Source: Myxococcota bacterium
GTDB lineage: Bacteria; Myxococcota_A; UBA9160; PR03
NCBI GenBank assembly: GCA_030066475.1
Contig: JASJBO010000001.1
Span: 27,781 to 91,780, forward strand
Direction of reading: 5' to 3'
DNA: 64,000 bases
Shown piece by piece: positions 16,992 to 25,299 of the stretch; position 1 is the stretch's first letter, and every line of letters starts with the position of its first letter. Both the position numbers and the translations under genes were made by a program. The notes beneath the pieces are model-generated. The model was not told the DNA's origin. It saw nothing but the letters and a program-made list of their open reading frames with translations, and did not search any database.

Positions 16992-18127
16992 CGGCCGCGC
17001 TCCGCGACCACGGCCGCGTCCTCGCGGCGGAAGCGCACGACGCCCGCGGCGATCGCCTGCGCCATGGCGTCCACGTAGTCGGGATCGCGCAGGCGCTTGG
17101 CGTCCCCGCGGTGGGTCACGAAGCCCGCCTCCACCAGGATCGACGGCACGTGGGAGAGGTAGAGCACGTAGAAGGGCCCCTGCTTCAGGCCCGGCCCGTG
17201 GACCGAGGGCCAGCGCCGGCCCATGTCGCCGACGATCTCGCCGTGCACCAGCCGCGCCAGCCGCTCCGAGCGCTCGTCCGACTCCGACAGGCGCAGGCGC
17301 GCCAGCAGTCGCTGGAGGGGGTCGACCTCTCGCGTGGCCACGCCGTTCTCGCGCGCCGCCACACGCAGGGCCTGGCGCTCGACGTTCTCGTCGAGGGTGT
17401 AGATCTCGACGCCCTGCGCGGCGCGCCGCGGCGCGGCGTTGGCGTGGAGCGAGACGAACAGGTCGGCGCCGGCGCCCTCGGCGAGCGCGGTGCGGCCCTC
17501 GAGGCTCACGAAGCGGTCGTGCTCCCGGGTCATCACCACGCGGAACCCGCGCTCCTCGAGCAGCGGCCGCAGCGCCCGCGCCATGGCCAGGGTGACGTCC
17601 TTCTCGCGCAGGCCGCCCACGCCGATGGCGCCCGGATCGCGGCCGCCGTGTCCGGCGTCGATCACGACCGTGTCCACGATCCCGTCGTTCGCGAGCCGCG
17701 GCCCACCGCGCGGCGCGCGCGCGTCGCCGTAGACGTCGATCACCAGGCGCGGCGGCGCGTCGAGCTGCAGCACGCGGTGGTGCCCGTAGCGCTCGAGGTC
17801 GAGGACCAGACGGGTCGTGTGCAGCGTGTTCTGGCCCACCCGGACCCGCCGCAGCAGCCCGTCGCCGACCGGAATCGGATCGGCATAGCGCCGCCCGACC
17901 CAGATGCCCGGCACGTCGAAGTAGAGCCGCGCCGGCAGTCCCGCTCCGGGGTCGGCGCCCAGCTGGTGCGCCTCGGCGTCGGCGCTGCGCGACAGCTCGA
18001 GCACCACCCGGGTGTAGGCGTCGTACGACCAGTGGCGCAGCTCCACCACGTCGCCCAGCCCCTCGGGCCGGGTCGCGCCCAGCAGGGCGAGTACGGCAAG
18101 CGCGGCGAGCGGAGCGCGCGCCCTCAC
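16988..18127 (-). CDS. N-acetylmuramoyl-L-alanine amidase (AMIN + Amidase_3)
   Basis: 379 aa: a signal sequence (residues ~5-20), an AMIN domain (~30-140) for septal or outer-membrane-proximal localisation, and a zinc amidase domain with VVIDAGHGGRDPGAIG, EKDVTLAMARAL, DLFVSLHANA and ILVEAGFVTH. These supply the two His and two Glu of Amidase_3 enzymes. It would cleave peptide stems from peptidoglycan during daughter-cell separation, as AmiC does. The GTG start overlaps the mutS stop (GTGA). The C-terminus is basic and extends past the domain. Confidence 0.92.
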   Translation of the reverse strand: MRARAPLAALAVLALLGATRPEGLGDVVELRHWSYDAYTRVVLELSRSADAEAHQLGADPGAGLPARLYFDVPGIWVGRRYADPIPVGDGLLRRVRVGQNTLHTTRLVLDLERYGHHRVLQLDAPPRLVIDVYGDARAPRGGPRLANDGIVDTVVIDAGHGGRDPGAIGVGGLREKDVTLAMARALRPLLEERGFRVVMTREHDRFVSLEGRTALAEGAGADLFVSLHANAAPRRAAQGVEIYTLDENVERQALRVAARENGVATREVDPLQRLLARLRLSESDERSERLARLVHGEIVGDMGRRWPSVHGPGLKQGPFYVLYLSHVPSILVEAGFVTHRGDAKRLRDPDYVDAMAQAIAAGVVRFRREDAAVVAERGR

Positions 18128-20775
18128 CCCCCGCCCTCCCCGAGCCAGTCGCGCCAGCGGCGCAGCGCCAGCAGCGCGTCGATCGGTGCGGTGGCGTCGA
18201 GGTCGAGCGCGCGCAGCGCCTCGAGCACCTCGCGCTCGCCCGGCTCGCTCGCCGGCGCCGGCGGGGGCGCCGCACCGCGCTCGCCGGCAAACAGCGAGAG
18301 CTGCGGGCTGGCGGGCTCGGCGCCCGCGGCCTCCAGGCGCGCCAGCACCTCGCGCGCGCGGCGGATGACCGCATCCGGCAGGCCCGCGAGGCGCGCGACC
18401 TGGATGCCGTACGAGCGGCTGGCGCCGCCGGGCACCAGGCGGCGCAGGAACACCACGTCCTCGCCCCACTCGCGCACCTCGAAGTGCGCGTTGTGCACGC
18501 GCGCGTGCGTCTCGGCCAGCTCGGTCAGCTCGTGGTAGTGGGTCGCGAACAGGGTGCGCGGGCGCAGCCCGGGCGTCTCGTGCAGGTACTCGACCACCGC
18601 CCAGGCGATCGAGAGCCCGTCGAAGGTGCTGGTGCCGCGCCCGATCTCGTCCAGGATCACCAGGCTGCGCCGCGAGGCCTGCGACAGGATCTCGGCGGTC
18701 TCGCGCATCTCGACCATGAAGGTCGACTCGCCGCGCGCCAGCCGGTCGGAGGCGCCCACGCGCGTGAAGATGCGGTCGACGACGCCGATGCGCGCCGCCT
18801 CGGCCGGCACGAAGCTGCCGATCTGGGCGAGCAGGACGATCAGTGCCACCTGGCGCAGGTAGGTGCTCTTGCCCGACATGTTGGGCCCGGTGAGCACCAG
18901 GAGCTGGACCGCGGCGGTGTCGAGCTCGGCGTCGTTCGGGACGAACTCGCCCGCCGACTCCACCACGGGGTGGCGCCCGCCGCGGATCTCGAGGCGCTCG
19001 CTCGCCTCGACCACGGGGCGCACCCAGCCGTCGCGGCGCGCCACCTCGGCGAGCGAGGCGAGCGCGTCGAGCCCGCCCACGCCGCGGGCGGCGTCGCGGA
19101 TCGCGGCACTCGACTCGAGCACCTGGGTGCGCACCGCCTCGAAGATCTCGCGCTCGAGTGCCGCCGCGCGCTCGCGCGCGCCGACCACGCGCTGCTCCAT
19201 CTCGCGCAGCGCCGCGGTGGTGAAACGCTCCGCGTTGGCCAGCGTCTGCTTGCGCTCGTAGTCGTCGGGGACGCGCGCCAGGTTCGCCTTGGTCACCTCG
19301 ATCGAGTAGCCGTGCACCGGGTGGAAGCGGACCTTGAGCCCCGGAACGCCGGTGCGCTCGCGCTCCTGCGCCTCGAGCCCGGCGATCCACTCGCGCCCCT
19401 TGCGGGCGCTCTCGTGCAGGGCGTCGAGCTCCGAGCGGAAGCCGGCGCGGATGAAGCCCACCTCGCCGGCCCCGCGCGAGCCGCGCGGCAGCGCCGGCGG
19501 CTCGTCCACCAGCGCGTCCGCCAGCAGCCCATGGGCCTCGGGCACCGGCTCGGGCACCGGCAGCGCGGGCGGCGGGCCCGCCTCCGAGCCCGGCAGGCGA
19601 TCGTCCTCCAGCTCACCGAGCGCGGCGCGCACGTCGGGGAGCGCCTCGAGCGAGCCGCGCAGCGCGGCCAGGTCGCGGGGCGTCGCGCCGGGACGCGCCG
19701 CCTTGGCGAGCAGCCGCTCGAGGTCGCGCACCGGCCGCAGGCGCTCGCGCAGGTGGGCGCGCAGGCGGTCGCGCTCGGCCAGGAACGCCACGGCGTCCTG
19801 GCGCGCGGCAATCGCCTCGGGATCGAGCAGCGGGTAGGCGAGCCAGCGCGCCAGTCGGCGCGCGCCGAGCGGCGTGGTGGTCTGGTCGAGCCGCGCGATG
19901 AGCGTGCCGCGGCGGGTGCGGTCCTCGGCGCTCTCGAACAGCTCGAGGTGGGTCCGCGTCGCGGTGTCGAGCACCATCGCGTCGCCGAGCGCGTAGCGGC
20001 GCAGCCGGGCGGCGTGGCGCAGGGCGAAGGGCTGGTTGGCGGCGAGGTAGCGCAGCACGGCCGCGGCGGCGCGTCCGCCGGCCGCTTCGGCCGCGGTCTC
20101 GAAGCCGTCGGGGGCAACCGGCGCCGCGGCCGGGTCGTAGCTGGCCGCGTCCACCCGGGTCAACGCCGCGTCGGGCAGCGCGGCGCGCAGCGCGGCCTCG
20201 AGCCCCGCGTCGCCGGCCTCGGGCACCAGGATCTCGCGCGGGGCGACGCGCTGCAGCTCCTCGCGCAGCGCATCGGGCAGCGCCGCCTCGCTGCGCACCT
20301 GCGTGCAGCGGAACTCGCCGGTGGACGCCTCGAGCACGGCCAGCCCGGCTTCGCCCTGCGCGGCCGGGGCGAGCGCCGCCACCGCGACCTCGCGGTCCGC
20401 GGCGAGCCCGTCGGGATCGCCCACCAGCCCGGGCGTGATGACCTCGACCACCTCGCGCCGCACCAGCCGGCGCCCCGCCGCCTGGCGGGCGTCCTCGACC
20501 TGCTCGCACACGGCCACCCGATACCCGAGCTCGGCGAGCCGCTTCAGGTGGGGATCGGCGCCGTGCACCGGCACGCCGCACATCGGCACGGGGTCGGGCT
20601 TGCCCTTGTCGCGCGTGGTCAGCGCGATGTCGAGCAGCGGCGCGGCGATCTCGGCGTCCTGCAGGAACAGCTCGTAGAAGTCGCCCATCCGGTAGAACAC
20701 CAGGGCGTCGGGATGCTGGGCCTTGATCGCCAGGTACTGCCGCATCATCGGCGTCTCGAGCGCCGAGCGGGTCAC
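18124..20775 (-). CDS. mutS: DNA mismatch repair ATPase MutS
   Basis: 883 aa, normal for the family. The N-terminal mismatch-recognition segment FYRMGDFYELF contains the Phe-x-Glu wedge. The C-terminal ATPase has Walker A TGPNMSGKSTYLRQ, the GESTFMVEM signature and Walker B LDEIGRGTSTFDG, then FATHYHELTEL. It binds mismatches and recruits MutL, which is not present in this window. The start is a GTG overlapping the lapB stop; three residues later there is a family-typical TPMMRQYLAIK. Confidence 0.97.
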   Translation of the reverse strand: MTRSALETPMMRQYLAIKAQHPDALVFYRMGDFYELFLQDAEIAAPLLDIALTTRDKGKPDPVPMCGVPVHGADPHLKRLAELGYRVAVCEQVEDARQAAGRRLVRREVVEVITPGLVGDPDGLAADREVAVAALAPAAQGEAGLAVLEASTGEFRCTQVRSEAALPDALREELQRVAPREILVPEAGDAGLEAALRAALPDAALTRVDAASYDPAAAPVAPDGFETAAEAAGGRAAAAVLRYLAANQPFALRHAARLRRYALGDAMVLDTATRTHLELFESAEDRTRRGTLIARLDQTTTPLGARRLARWLAYPLLDPEAIAARQDAVAFLAERDRLRAHLRERLRPVRDLERLLAKAARPGATPRDLAALRGSLEALPDVRAALGELEDDRLPGSEAGPPPALPVPEPVPEAHGLLADALVDEPPALPRGSRGAGEVGFIRAGFRSELDALHESARKGREWIAGLEAQERERTGVPGLKVRFHPVHGYSIEVTKANLARVPDDYERKQTLANAERFTTAALREMEQRVVGARERAAALEREIFEAVRTQVLESSAAIRDAARGVGGLDALASLAEVARRDGWVRPVVEASERLEIRGGRHPVVESAGEFVPNDAELDTAAVQLLVLTGPNMSGKSTYLRQVALIVLLAQIGSFVPAEAARIGVVDRIFTRVGASDRLARGESTFMVEMRETAEILSQASRRSLVILDEIGRGTSTFDGLSIAWAVVEYLHETPGLRPRTLFATHYHELTELAETHARVHNAHFEVREWGEDVVFLRRLVPGGASRSYGIQVARLAGLPDAVIRRAREVLARLEAAGAEPASPQLSLFAGERGAAPPPAPASEPGEREVLEALRALDLDATAPIDALLALRRWRDWLGEGGG

Positions 20776-21797
20776 GCCAGCCCGTCCTCCAGGGGGCGGG
20801 GCGAGTGGTCCAGGAGCTCGAGGAGCGACTGGTGGGCCTTGTGGGCCTCGGCGTCGCGGCCGCTCTCGAGGAGGATGCGGCCCAGCGCACCGTGCGCCTC
20901 GAGGTCCTCGGGATCGCGCTCGATCACCGAGCGCACCTCGGCCACGGCCTCGTCCACGGCGCCGCGCGCGGCCAGCGCGCGGGCCAGCGCGAGGTGCGCG
21001 CCCGGGTCGTCGGGCTGCGACTCGATCAACCCATTCAGGAAGGTCTCGTAGTCGCGCGCGCGGTCGAGGGCGGCGAAGGTCGCCGCCAGGCGCGTGTAGA
21101 TGCTGGGACCGGCGCGGCGGTCGAGCTCGGGGACGCGCTTCCAGGCCGCCAGCGCCTTCTTGTTGTGGCCCAGCTCCGCCTCGACCTGCCCCAGCGCCAC
21201 CCACGCCCGCACGCAGGTCTTGTCGCGCCGCAGCGCCCGCGCCAGCGCCTTGCGCGCCTCCTCGCTGCGGCCCTCGGCGCGCTCGCTCTCGGCCACGTCG
21301 ACCCACAGGCCGGCCTCCGCCAGCCCGGGCGCCTCGCCCTCCGCGCGCGCCAGGCGCCGCGCCAGGGGCACGGCGCGGCGCGCCTCGCGCGCGTCGGCCA
21401 GCAGGCTCACCAGCGCCCGCAGCGCGCTCGGGTGGCGCGGGCGCAGCGCCAGCACCTCCTCGTAGGCGGCGATCGCCCGGCGCAGGAAGCCGCCCTGGCG
21501 GAAGTCGTCGGCCAGGCCGAGCAGCGCGCCGAAGCGCTGCTCGTCGTCGAGGTCGGTGCGCAACAGCAGGTTCTGGTGGATCTGGATCGCGCGCCCGATC
21601 TCGCCGCGAAGCCGGTACAGGCGCGCCAGCGAGAGGTAGGTGTCGATCGCGTCCGAGTCGCGCCGGGCCGCGCTCGCCAGCAGGCGCTCGGCCTCGTCGA
21701 GGTCGTGGTCGAGCACCGCGACCAGCGCCCGGCGCGTCGCCTCGGGCACGTCGCGCGGCTCGTCCCGCCGTCGCAGTGCGCGCCTCCACCACGACAT
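20772..21797 (-). CDS. lapB: LapB-like TPR protein (LPS assembly/LpxC regulation)
   Basis: 341 aa with at least six tetratricopeptide units, including AIDTYLSLARLYRLRGEIGRAIQIHQNLL and HLALARALAARGAVDEAVAEV. The N-terminus MSWWRRALRRRD is short and lacks the long TM anchor of E. coli LapB, and I see no rubredoxin-like CxxC pair at the C-terminus. The position directly after lapA in the rpsA-ihfB-lapA order is the main reason for the name. In E. coli LapB delivers LpxC to FtsH to set LPS levels; lack of the metal site may change that here. Confidence 0.78.
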   Translation of the reverse strand: MSWWRRALRRRDEPRDVPEATRRALVAVLDHDLDEAERLLASAARRDSDAIDTYLSLARLYRLRGEIGRAIQIHQNLLLRTDLDDEQRFGALLGLADDFRQGGFLRRAIAAYEEVLALRPRHPSALRALVSLLADAREARRAVPLARRLARAEGEAPGLAEAGLWVDVAESERAEGRSEEARKALARALRRDKTCVRAWVALGQVEAELGHNKKALAAWKRVPELDRRAGPSIYTRLAATFAALDRARDYETFLNGLIESQPDDPGAHLALARALAARGAVDEAVAEVRSVIERDPEDLEAHGALGRILLESGRDAEAHKAHQSLLELLDHSPRPLEDGLA

Positions 21798-21801
21798 CCG
21801 A

Positions 21802-22182
21802 CTAGTCGCCCCGGCCGGTGGCCGCCGCCACCTCCCGCAGCTCCGGGGAGCCGCCGGCGGACCCGCGCGGCGGAGCCTCGTCGTCGGTGGCGAGCGGCAG
21901 GTTGCGCAGCTGATGGATCTCGGACTCGAGGCGGGCCGCCGCCTTGCGGTGACGGCGCGCCACCAGCTTGGCCCGCGAGATGGGCAGCAGCGCGGCCAGG
22001 GCGCTCAGCAGCGCGCCCAGGCCGAAGCTCCCCACCATCACGGACCACGCGGGCCGCCCCTCGATCACGCCCAGCAGGTAGTTGACGCGCACGGGCTCGG
22101 GATTGCCCGCCGCGAACAGCCAGCCGACGACCAGCGCTCCGACGAAGAGCGCCAGCGCCCCGAGCCGGCGAAGGATCCGCAT
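21802..22182 (-). CDS. lapA: LapA-domain (DUF1049) membrane protein
   Basis: 126 aa with two TM helices (residues ~7-26 and ~46-68) joined by NPEPVRVNYLLGVIEGRP, the LapA signature, followed by a cytoplasmic helix rich in Arg/Lys/Glu and a disordered tail. LapA works with LapB in LPS assembly. It lies 4 bp upstream of lapB and 28 bp after ihfB, in the order conserved in many proteobacteria. Confidence 0.85.
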   Translation of the reverse strand: MRILRRLGALALFVGALVVGWLFAAGNPEPVRVNYLLGVIEGRPAWSVMVGSFGLGALLSALAALLPISRAKLVARRHRKAAARLESEIHQLRNLPLATDDEAPPRGSAGGSPELREVAAATGRGD

Positions 22183-22210
22183 CGATCGCCTCCGCGTGGC
22201 GGAGGGTGGA

Positions 22211-22531
22211 TCAGTCGTCGTCCTCGTCGTCCGCCTGCAGGCGGTCCGCCGGCACCCGATCCACCATCTCCTTGAGCTCCTTGCCGACCTTGAAGAACGG
22301 AGTGCGCTTGGCGGGGATGTTCACCATCTCCCCGGTCTTCGGGTTCCGGCCCTCGCGCGCTTCGCGCACCTTGACCTGGAAGCTCCCGAAACCGCGGATC
22401 TCGATGCGCTCCCCCTTCCTCAGCGCATCCGTCATCGCGTCGAAGATCGTATTGACGACGACCTCGGTGTCCTTCTTCGAGATGTGCGGCGTGCGATCCG
22501 CCACCTTCTCGATCAGACCGCTCTTGGTCAT
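22211..22531 (-). CDS. ihfB: HU/IHF family DNA-binding protein, IHF beta-like
   Basis: 106 aa with the whole HU/IHF fold. It begins MTKSGLIEKVADRT, carries IEIRGFGSFQVKVREAREGRNPKTGE on the beta arm including the conserved RNPKTG and P-containing tip, and ends with an unusual acidic tail (ADDEDDD). It bends DNA as a heterodimer or homodimer. The position after rpsA is the classic ihfB location. The acidic tail exceeds the usual ~94-aa length. Confidence 0.92.
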   Translation of the reverse strand: MTKSGLIEKVADRTPHISKKDTEVVVNTIFDAMTDALRKGERIEIRGFGSFQVKVREAREGRNPKTGEMVNIPAKRTPFFKVGKELKEMVDRVPADRLQADDEDDD

Positions 22532-22542
22532 CCGGCCCCCCC

Positions 22543-24249
22543 CTACTCGGACTCCTGTTCCTTCTGGGCGAGCTTCTCGGCGAGGAGATCACCCAGCGTC
22601 GACTTCTGCGTCTTCGACTGCTGCGCAGCCAGGTCGGCCAGCGCCTTGCGCTGCGCCTGGTCGTGCACGGCCTTGATCGACAGCGCGATCTTCTGCTCGG
22701 CGGGGTCGACCTTGGTGACCAGCGCCTTGACGCGATCGCCCTCCTTCACCACGTCGGACGGCTTCTCGACCCGCTCCACCGCGAGCTCGGAGGTGTAGAT
22801 CAGGCCCTCCACGCCCTCGGCCAGCTTCACGAAGGCGCCGAAGTCGGTGACGCTGGTGACGTCGCCCTCCACCTCGCTGCCCAGCGGGTAGCTCTTCTGG
22901 ATGCCGTCCCACGGGTTGGGCTGGAGCTGCTTGATGCCCAGGGAGAACTTCTCGTTCTCCTTGTCGATCTTCAGCACCACCGCGTCGACCTCGTCGCCCT
23001 TCTTGTACTTCTCGCCCGGGTGCTTGATCTGCTCGGTCCACGAGATGTCCGAGACGTGCACGAGGCCGTCGATCCCCTCCTCGAGGCCCACGAAGATCCC
23101 GAAGTTGGTGATGTTGCGCACCGCGCCGTGGACCTGGGTGCCGACCGGGTACTTCTCCTCGATCAGGCTCCACGGGTTCGGCTCGATCTGCTTCATGCCC
23201 AGCGAGATCTTGCGGTTGAACTCGTCGATGTCGAGCACCACCGCGTCGACCTCGTCGCCCACGTTGACGACCTTCGAGGGGTGCTTGACGCGCTTGGTCC
23301 ACGACATCTCCGAGACGTGCACCAGCCCCTCGATGCCCGGCTCGAGCTCGATGAAGGCGCCGTAGTCGGCCAGCGACACCACCTTGCCGTTGATGCGCTT
23401 GCCGATCGGGTACTTGTGCGCGGCGTCGACCCAGGGATCGGGCTGGATCTGCTTGAGGCCCAGGGAGACCCGCTCGGAGTCGGGGTCGAACTTGAGCACC
23501 TTGACCTTGAGCTGGTCGCCCACGTGGAACAGCTCGTTGGGGTGGTTCACCCGGCCCCACGACATGTCGGTGACGTGCAGCAGGCCGTCGATGCCACCCA
23601 GGTCGATGAAGGCGCCGTAGTCCGTGATGTTCTTGATCACGCCGTCGACGATCTGGCCGACCTCGAGGGTCTGGAGCGTCTCCTGGCGCTGGCGCTCGCG
23701 CTCCTTCTCGAGCAGCGCGCGCCGCGACAGCACGATGTTGCCGCGCCGCTTGTTGAACTTGATGATCTTGAACTGGAGCTTCTCGCCGAGCAGCTGCTCG
23801 AGGTTGCGGACCGGCCGCAGGTCGACCTGCGAGCCCGGCAGGAAGGCCTTGACCCCGATGTCCACCGACAGCCCGCCCTTGACGCGCGAGATGATCGTGC
23901 CGTCCACGGCCTGGTCGGCCTCGTAGGCGCGGCTGATCTCGTCCCAGACCTTGAGCCGGTCGGCCTTCTCCTTGGAGAGGACGATGCGGCCGTCCTGGTC
24001 TTCGACCTCCTCGATCAGGACGTCGACGGTGTCGCCCGGCTCGACCAGGACCGTCCCGTCGTCGTTCATCAGCTCCCAGACCGGGATCAGGCCCTCGGAC
24101 TTGAATCCGACGTCGACCTGGATGCTCTCGGCGTCGATCGAGAGGACCGTCCCGGTGACGACCTCCCCTTCCTTGATCTGCCTGTGCGTGGCTTCGAACA
24201 GGGCGGCGAAGCTCTCGCCGCCGCCCGACGTCTGCGTCTCAGTGCTCAT
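22543..24249 (-). CDS. rpsA: 30S ribosomal protein S1
   Basis: 568 aa with six S1 RNA-binding repeats. The last four are nearly regular and carry GLVHVSEMSW-type strands (GLLHVTDMSWGRVNHP, GLVHVSEMSWTKRVKHP, GLVHVSDISWTEQIKHP). The N-terminal two are more divergent, as in E. coli S1, where they dock on the ribosome. S1 brings mRNAs, especially those with weak Shine-Dalgarno sequences, to the 30S subunit, which is relevant in a window with many non-ATG and overlapping starts. Its start overlaps the end of tyrA by 11 bp. Confidence 0.97.
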   Translation of the reverse strand: MSTETQTSGGGESFAALFEATHRQIKEGEVVTGTVLSIDAESIQVDVGFKSEGLIPVWELMNDDGTVLVEPGDTVDVLIEEVEDQDGRIVLSKEKADRLKVWDEISRAYEADQAVDGTIISRVKGGLSVDIGVKAFLPGSQVDLRPVRNLEQLLGEKLQFKIIKFNKRRGNIVLSRRALLEKERERQRQETLQTLEVGQIVDGVIKNITDYGAFIDLGGIDGLLHVTDMSWGRVNHPNELFHVGDQLKVKVLKFDPDSERVSLGLKQIQPDPWVDAAHKYPIGKRINGKVVSLADYGAFIELEPGIEGLVHVSEMSWTKRVKHPSKVVNVGDEVDAVVLDIDEFNRKISLGMKQIEPNPWSLIEEKYPVGTQVHGAVRNITNFGIFVGLEEGIDGLVHVSDISWTEQIKHPGEKYKKGDEVDAVVLKIDKENEKFSLGIKQLQPNPWDGIQKSYPLGSEVEGDVTSVTDFGAFVKLAEGVEGLIYTSELAVERVEKPSDVVKEGDRVKALVTKVDPAEQKIALSIKAVHDQAQRKALADLAAQQSKTQKSTLGDLLAEKLAQKEQESE

Positions 24250-25210
24250 GCTCGTTCTTCGGTTTCCCTTCGTGGCCGCTCGGGGCGGCCTGGATTTCCG
24301 GGTTTGCGCCCCCGGGTCGGGCGGAGAACTCGTTCTTCAGCGCTTCGTTCGCCGCGGCCAGGATGCGCTCGACCTGCTCCGCATCTCCGGCGTCGAGCGC
24401 CCGGGCCAGCTCCTCCAGCCGCTCGCCGGCCGCCTGCAGCGGCCCGGCCAGCGCTTTGGCATTCGCGACGAGGATGTCGGCCCACAGCTCCGGATCGCTG
24501 CGCGCGATCCGGGTGAAGTCCCGGAACCCCGACCCGGCCAGCTCGCGGGCTCCCGCCGGGGAGTCCGCGAGCGCGCGGCCGTATGCGAAGGCGAGAACAT
24601 GCGGGACGTGGCTGATCCACGCCACCTCGAGGTCGTGGCGGGCCGGGTCGCGCCGCACCACCCGCGCCCCGAGCCGGGCCCAGAGGCCGGCGATCCGGTC
24701 GCAGGCGGGGCCCGCGCCCCCGACCACACAGGCGGCGCCCTCGAGCAGGTCGGCGCGGGCGTGCTCGGGGCCGCGCTCGTGGCTGCCGGCCATCGGGTGC
24801 GAGCCGACGTACTCGACACCGGGGGGAAGCAGCCCCGGGAGGGTCTCGGCCAGCGAGCCCTTGACGCTTCCCACGTCGGTCACGATGGCCCCGTCCGCCA
24901 GCCGGGGGGCCGCGCTGCGCAGGACGCGGGCCATCGAGCCCACCGGCGTCGCCAGCAGCACCAGGTCCGCGCCCTCCACCGCGGCGGCGGGATCGGTCTC
25001 GAAGCGCTCGATCAGCCCGCGCCGGGCGGCCTCGCGCAGCGGCTCGAGGCGGCGCCCGCAGCCCACCACCTCGCGCGCGGCACCGCGCTCGCGGGCGGCG
25101 GCCGCGATCGAGCCGCCCAGCAGACCGAGGCCGATCACCGCCAACCGTTCGAAGGGTTCGAAGGGTTCGAAGGGTTCGAAGGGTTCGAAGGGCTCGAAGG
25201 GCTCGCTCAT
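24239..25210 (-). CDS. tyrA: Prephenate dehydrogenase with an EPF tripeptide-repeat N-terminus
   Basis: 323 aa. A Rossmann fold with AVIGLGLLGGSIAAAARERG begins unusually late, at residue ~23, because the N-terminus is a run of Glu-Pro-Phe repeats (MSEPFEPFEPF...). GSHPMAGSHERGPEHA carries the catalytic His and substrate-binding residues. It oxidatively decarboxylates prephenate to 4-hydroxyphenylpyruvate for tyrosine synthesis. It follows pheA with a 30-codon ORF between, so both terminal branches of aromatic synthesis are co-transcribed. The repeat is encoded by a 9-bp tandem array and has no known family counterpart. Confidence 0.93.
   Translation of the reverse strand: MSEPFEPFEPFEPFEPFEPFERLAVIGLGLLGGSIAAAARERGAAREVVGCGRRLEPLREAARRGLIERFETDPAAAVEGADLVLLATPVGSMARVLRSAAPRLADGAIVTDVGSVKGSLAETLPGLLPPGVEYVGSHPMAGSHERGPEHARADLLEGAACVVGGAGPACDRIAGLWARLGARVVRRDPARHDLEVAWISHVPHVLAFAYGRALADSPAGARELAGSGFRDFTRIARSDPELWADILVANAKALAGPLQAAGERLEELARALDAGDAEQVERILAAANEALKNEFSARPGGANPEIQAAPSGHEGKPKNEHEH
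25148..25201 (+). repeat. 9-bp tandem repeat, six units, inside tyrA
   Basis: Five perfect copies of TTCGAAGGG (25148-25192) and one variant CTCGAAGGG (25193-25201). Read on the minus strand it codes for repeated Glu-Pro-Phe at the TyrA N-terminus. The unit length is a multiple of three, so copy-number changes would keep the frame. Each perfect unit holds the palindrome TTCGAA. Confidence 0.95.
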
Positions 25211-25299
25211 GCCGCTCCCTCCTCGGCCAGCCGGCGCAGCACCTTCACGAGCCGCTCGTTCCGGGCGACGTGGGCCTTCACCTTGGCGGCGAGACTCAC
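25207..25299 (-). CDS. 30-codon ORF bridging pheA and tyrA, possible small protein or translational coupler
   Basis: A GTG-initiated ORF whose GTG overlaps the pheA TGA (GTGA at 25296-25299) and whose TGA overlaps the tyrA ATG (ATGA at 25207-25210). It fills the 85-bp pheA-tyrA spacer exactly. The peptide is basic and helix-prone (KVKAHVARNERLVKVLRR then LAEEG). Its last codons contain GAGGAGGGAG, a strong ribosome site for tyrA. It either makes a short peptide or keeps ribosomes moving from pheA to tyrA. I do not recognise it. Confidence 0.5.
   Translation of the reverse strand: MSLAAKVKAHVARNERLVKVLRRLAEEGAA

Noticed and set aside
14184..17078. 964-codon plus-strand frame opposite glnD
   Set aside because: It is antisense to the full GlnD domain set, is rich in His/Arg/Val repeats typical of shadow frames, and shows no motif.
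18484..21051. Long plus-strand open frame opposite mutS
   Set aside because: High GC leaves the opposite strand open; the translation is low-complexity Arg/Gly/Ala/His, with no domain, while mutS on the other strand is complete.
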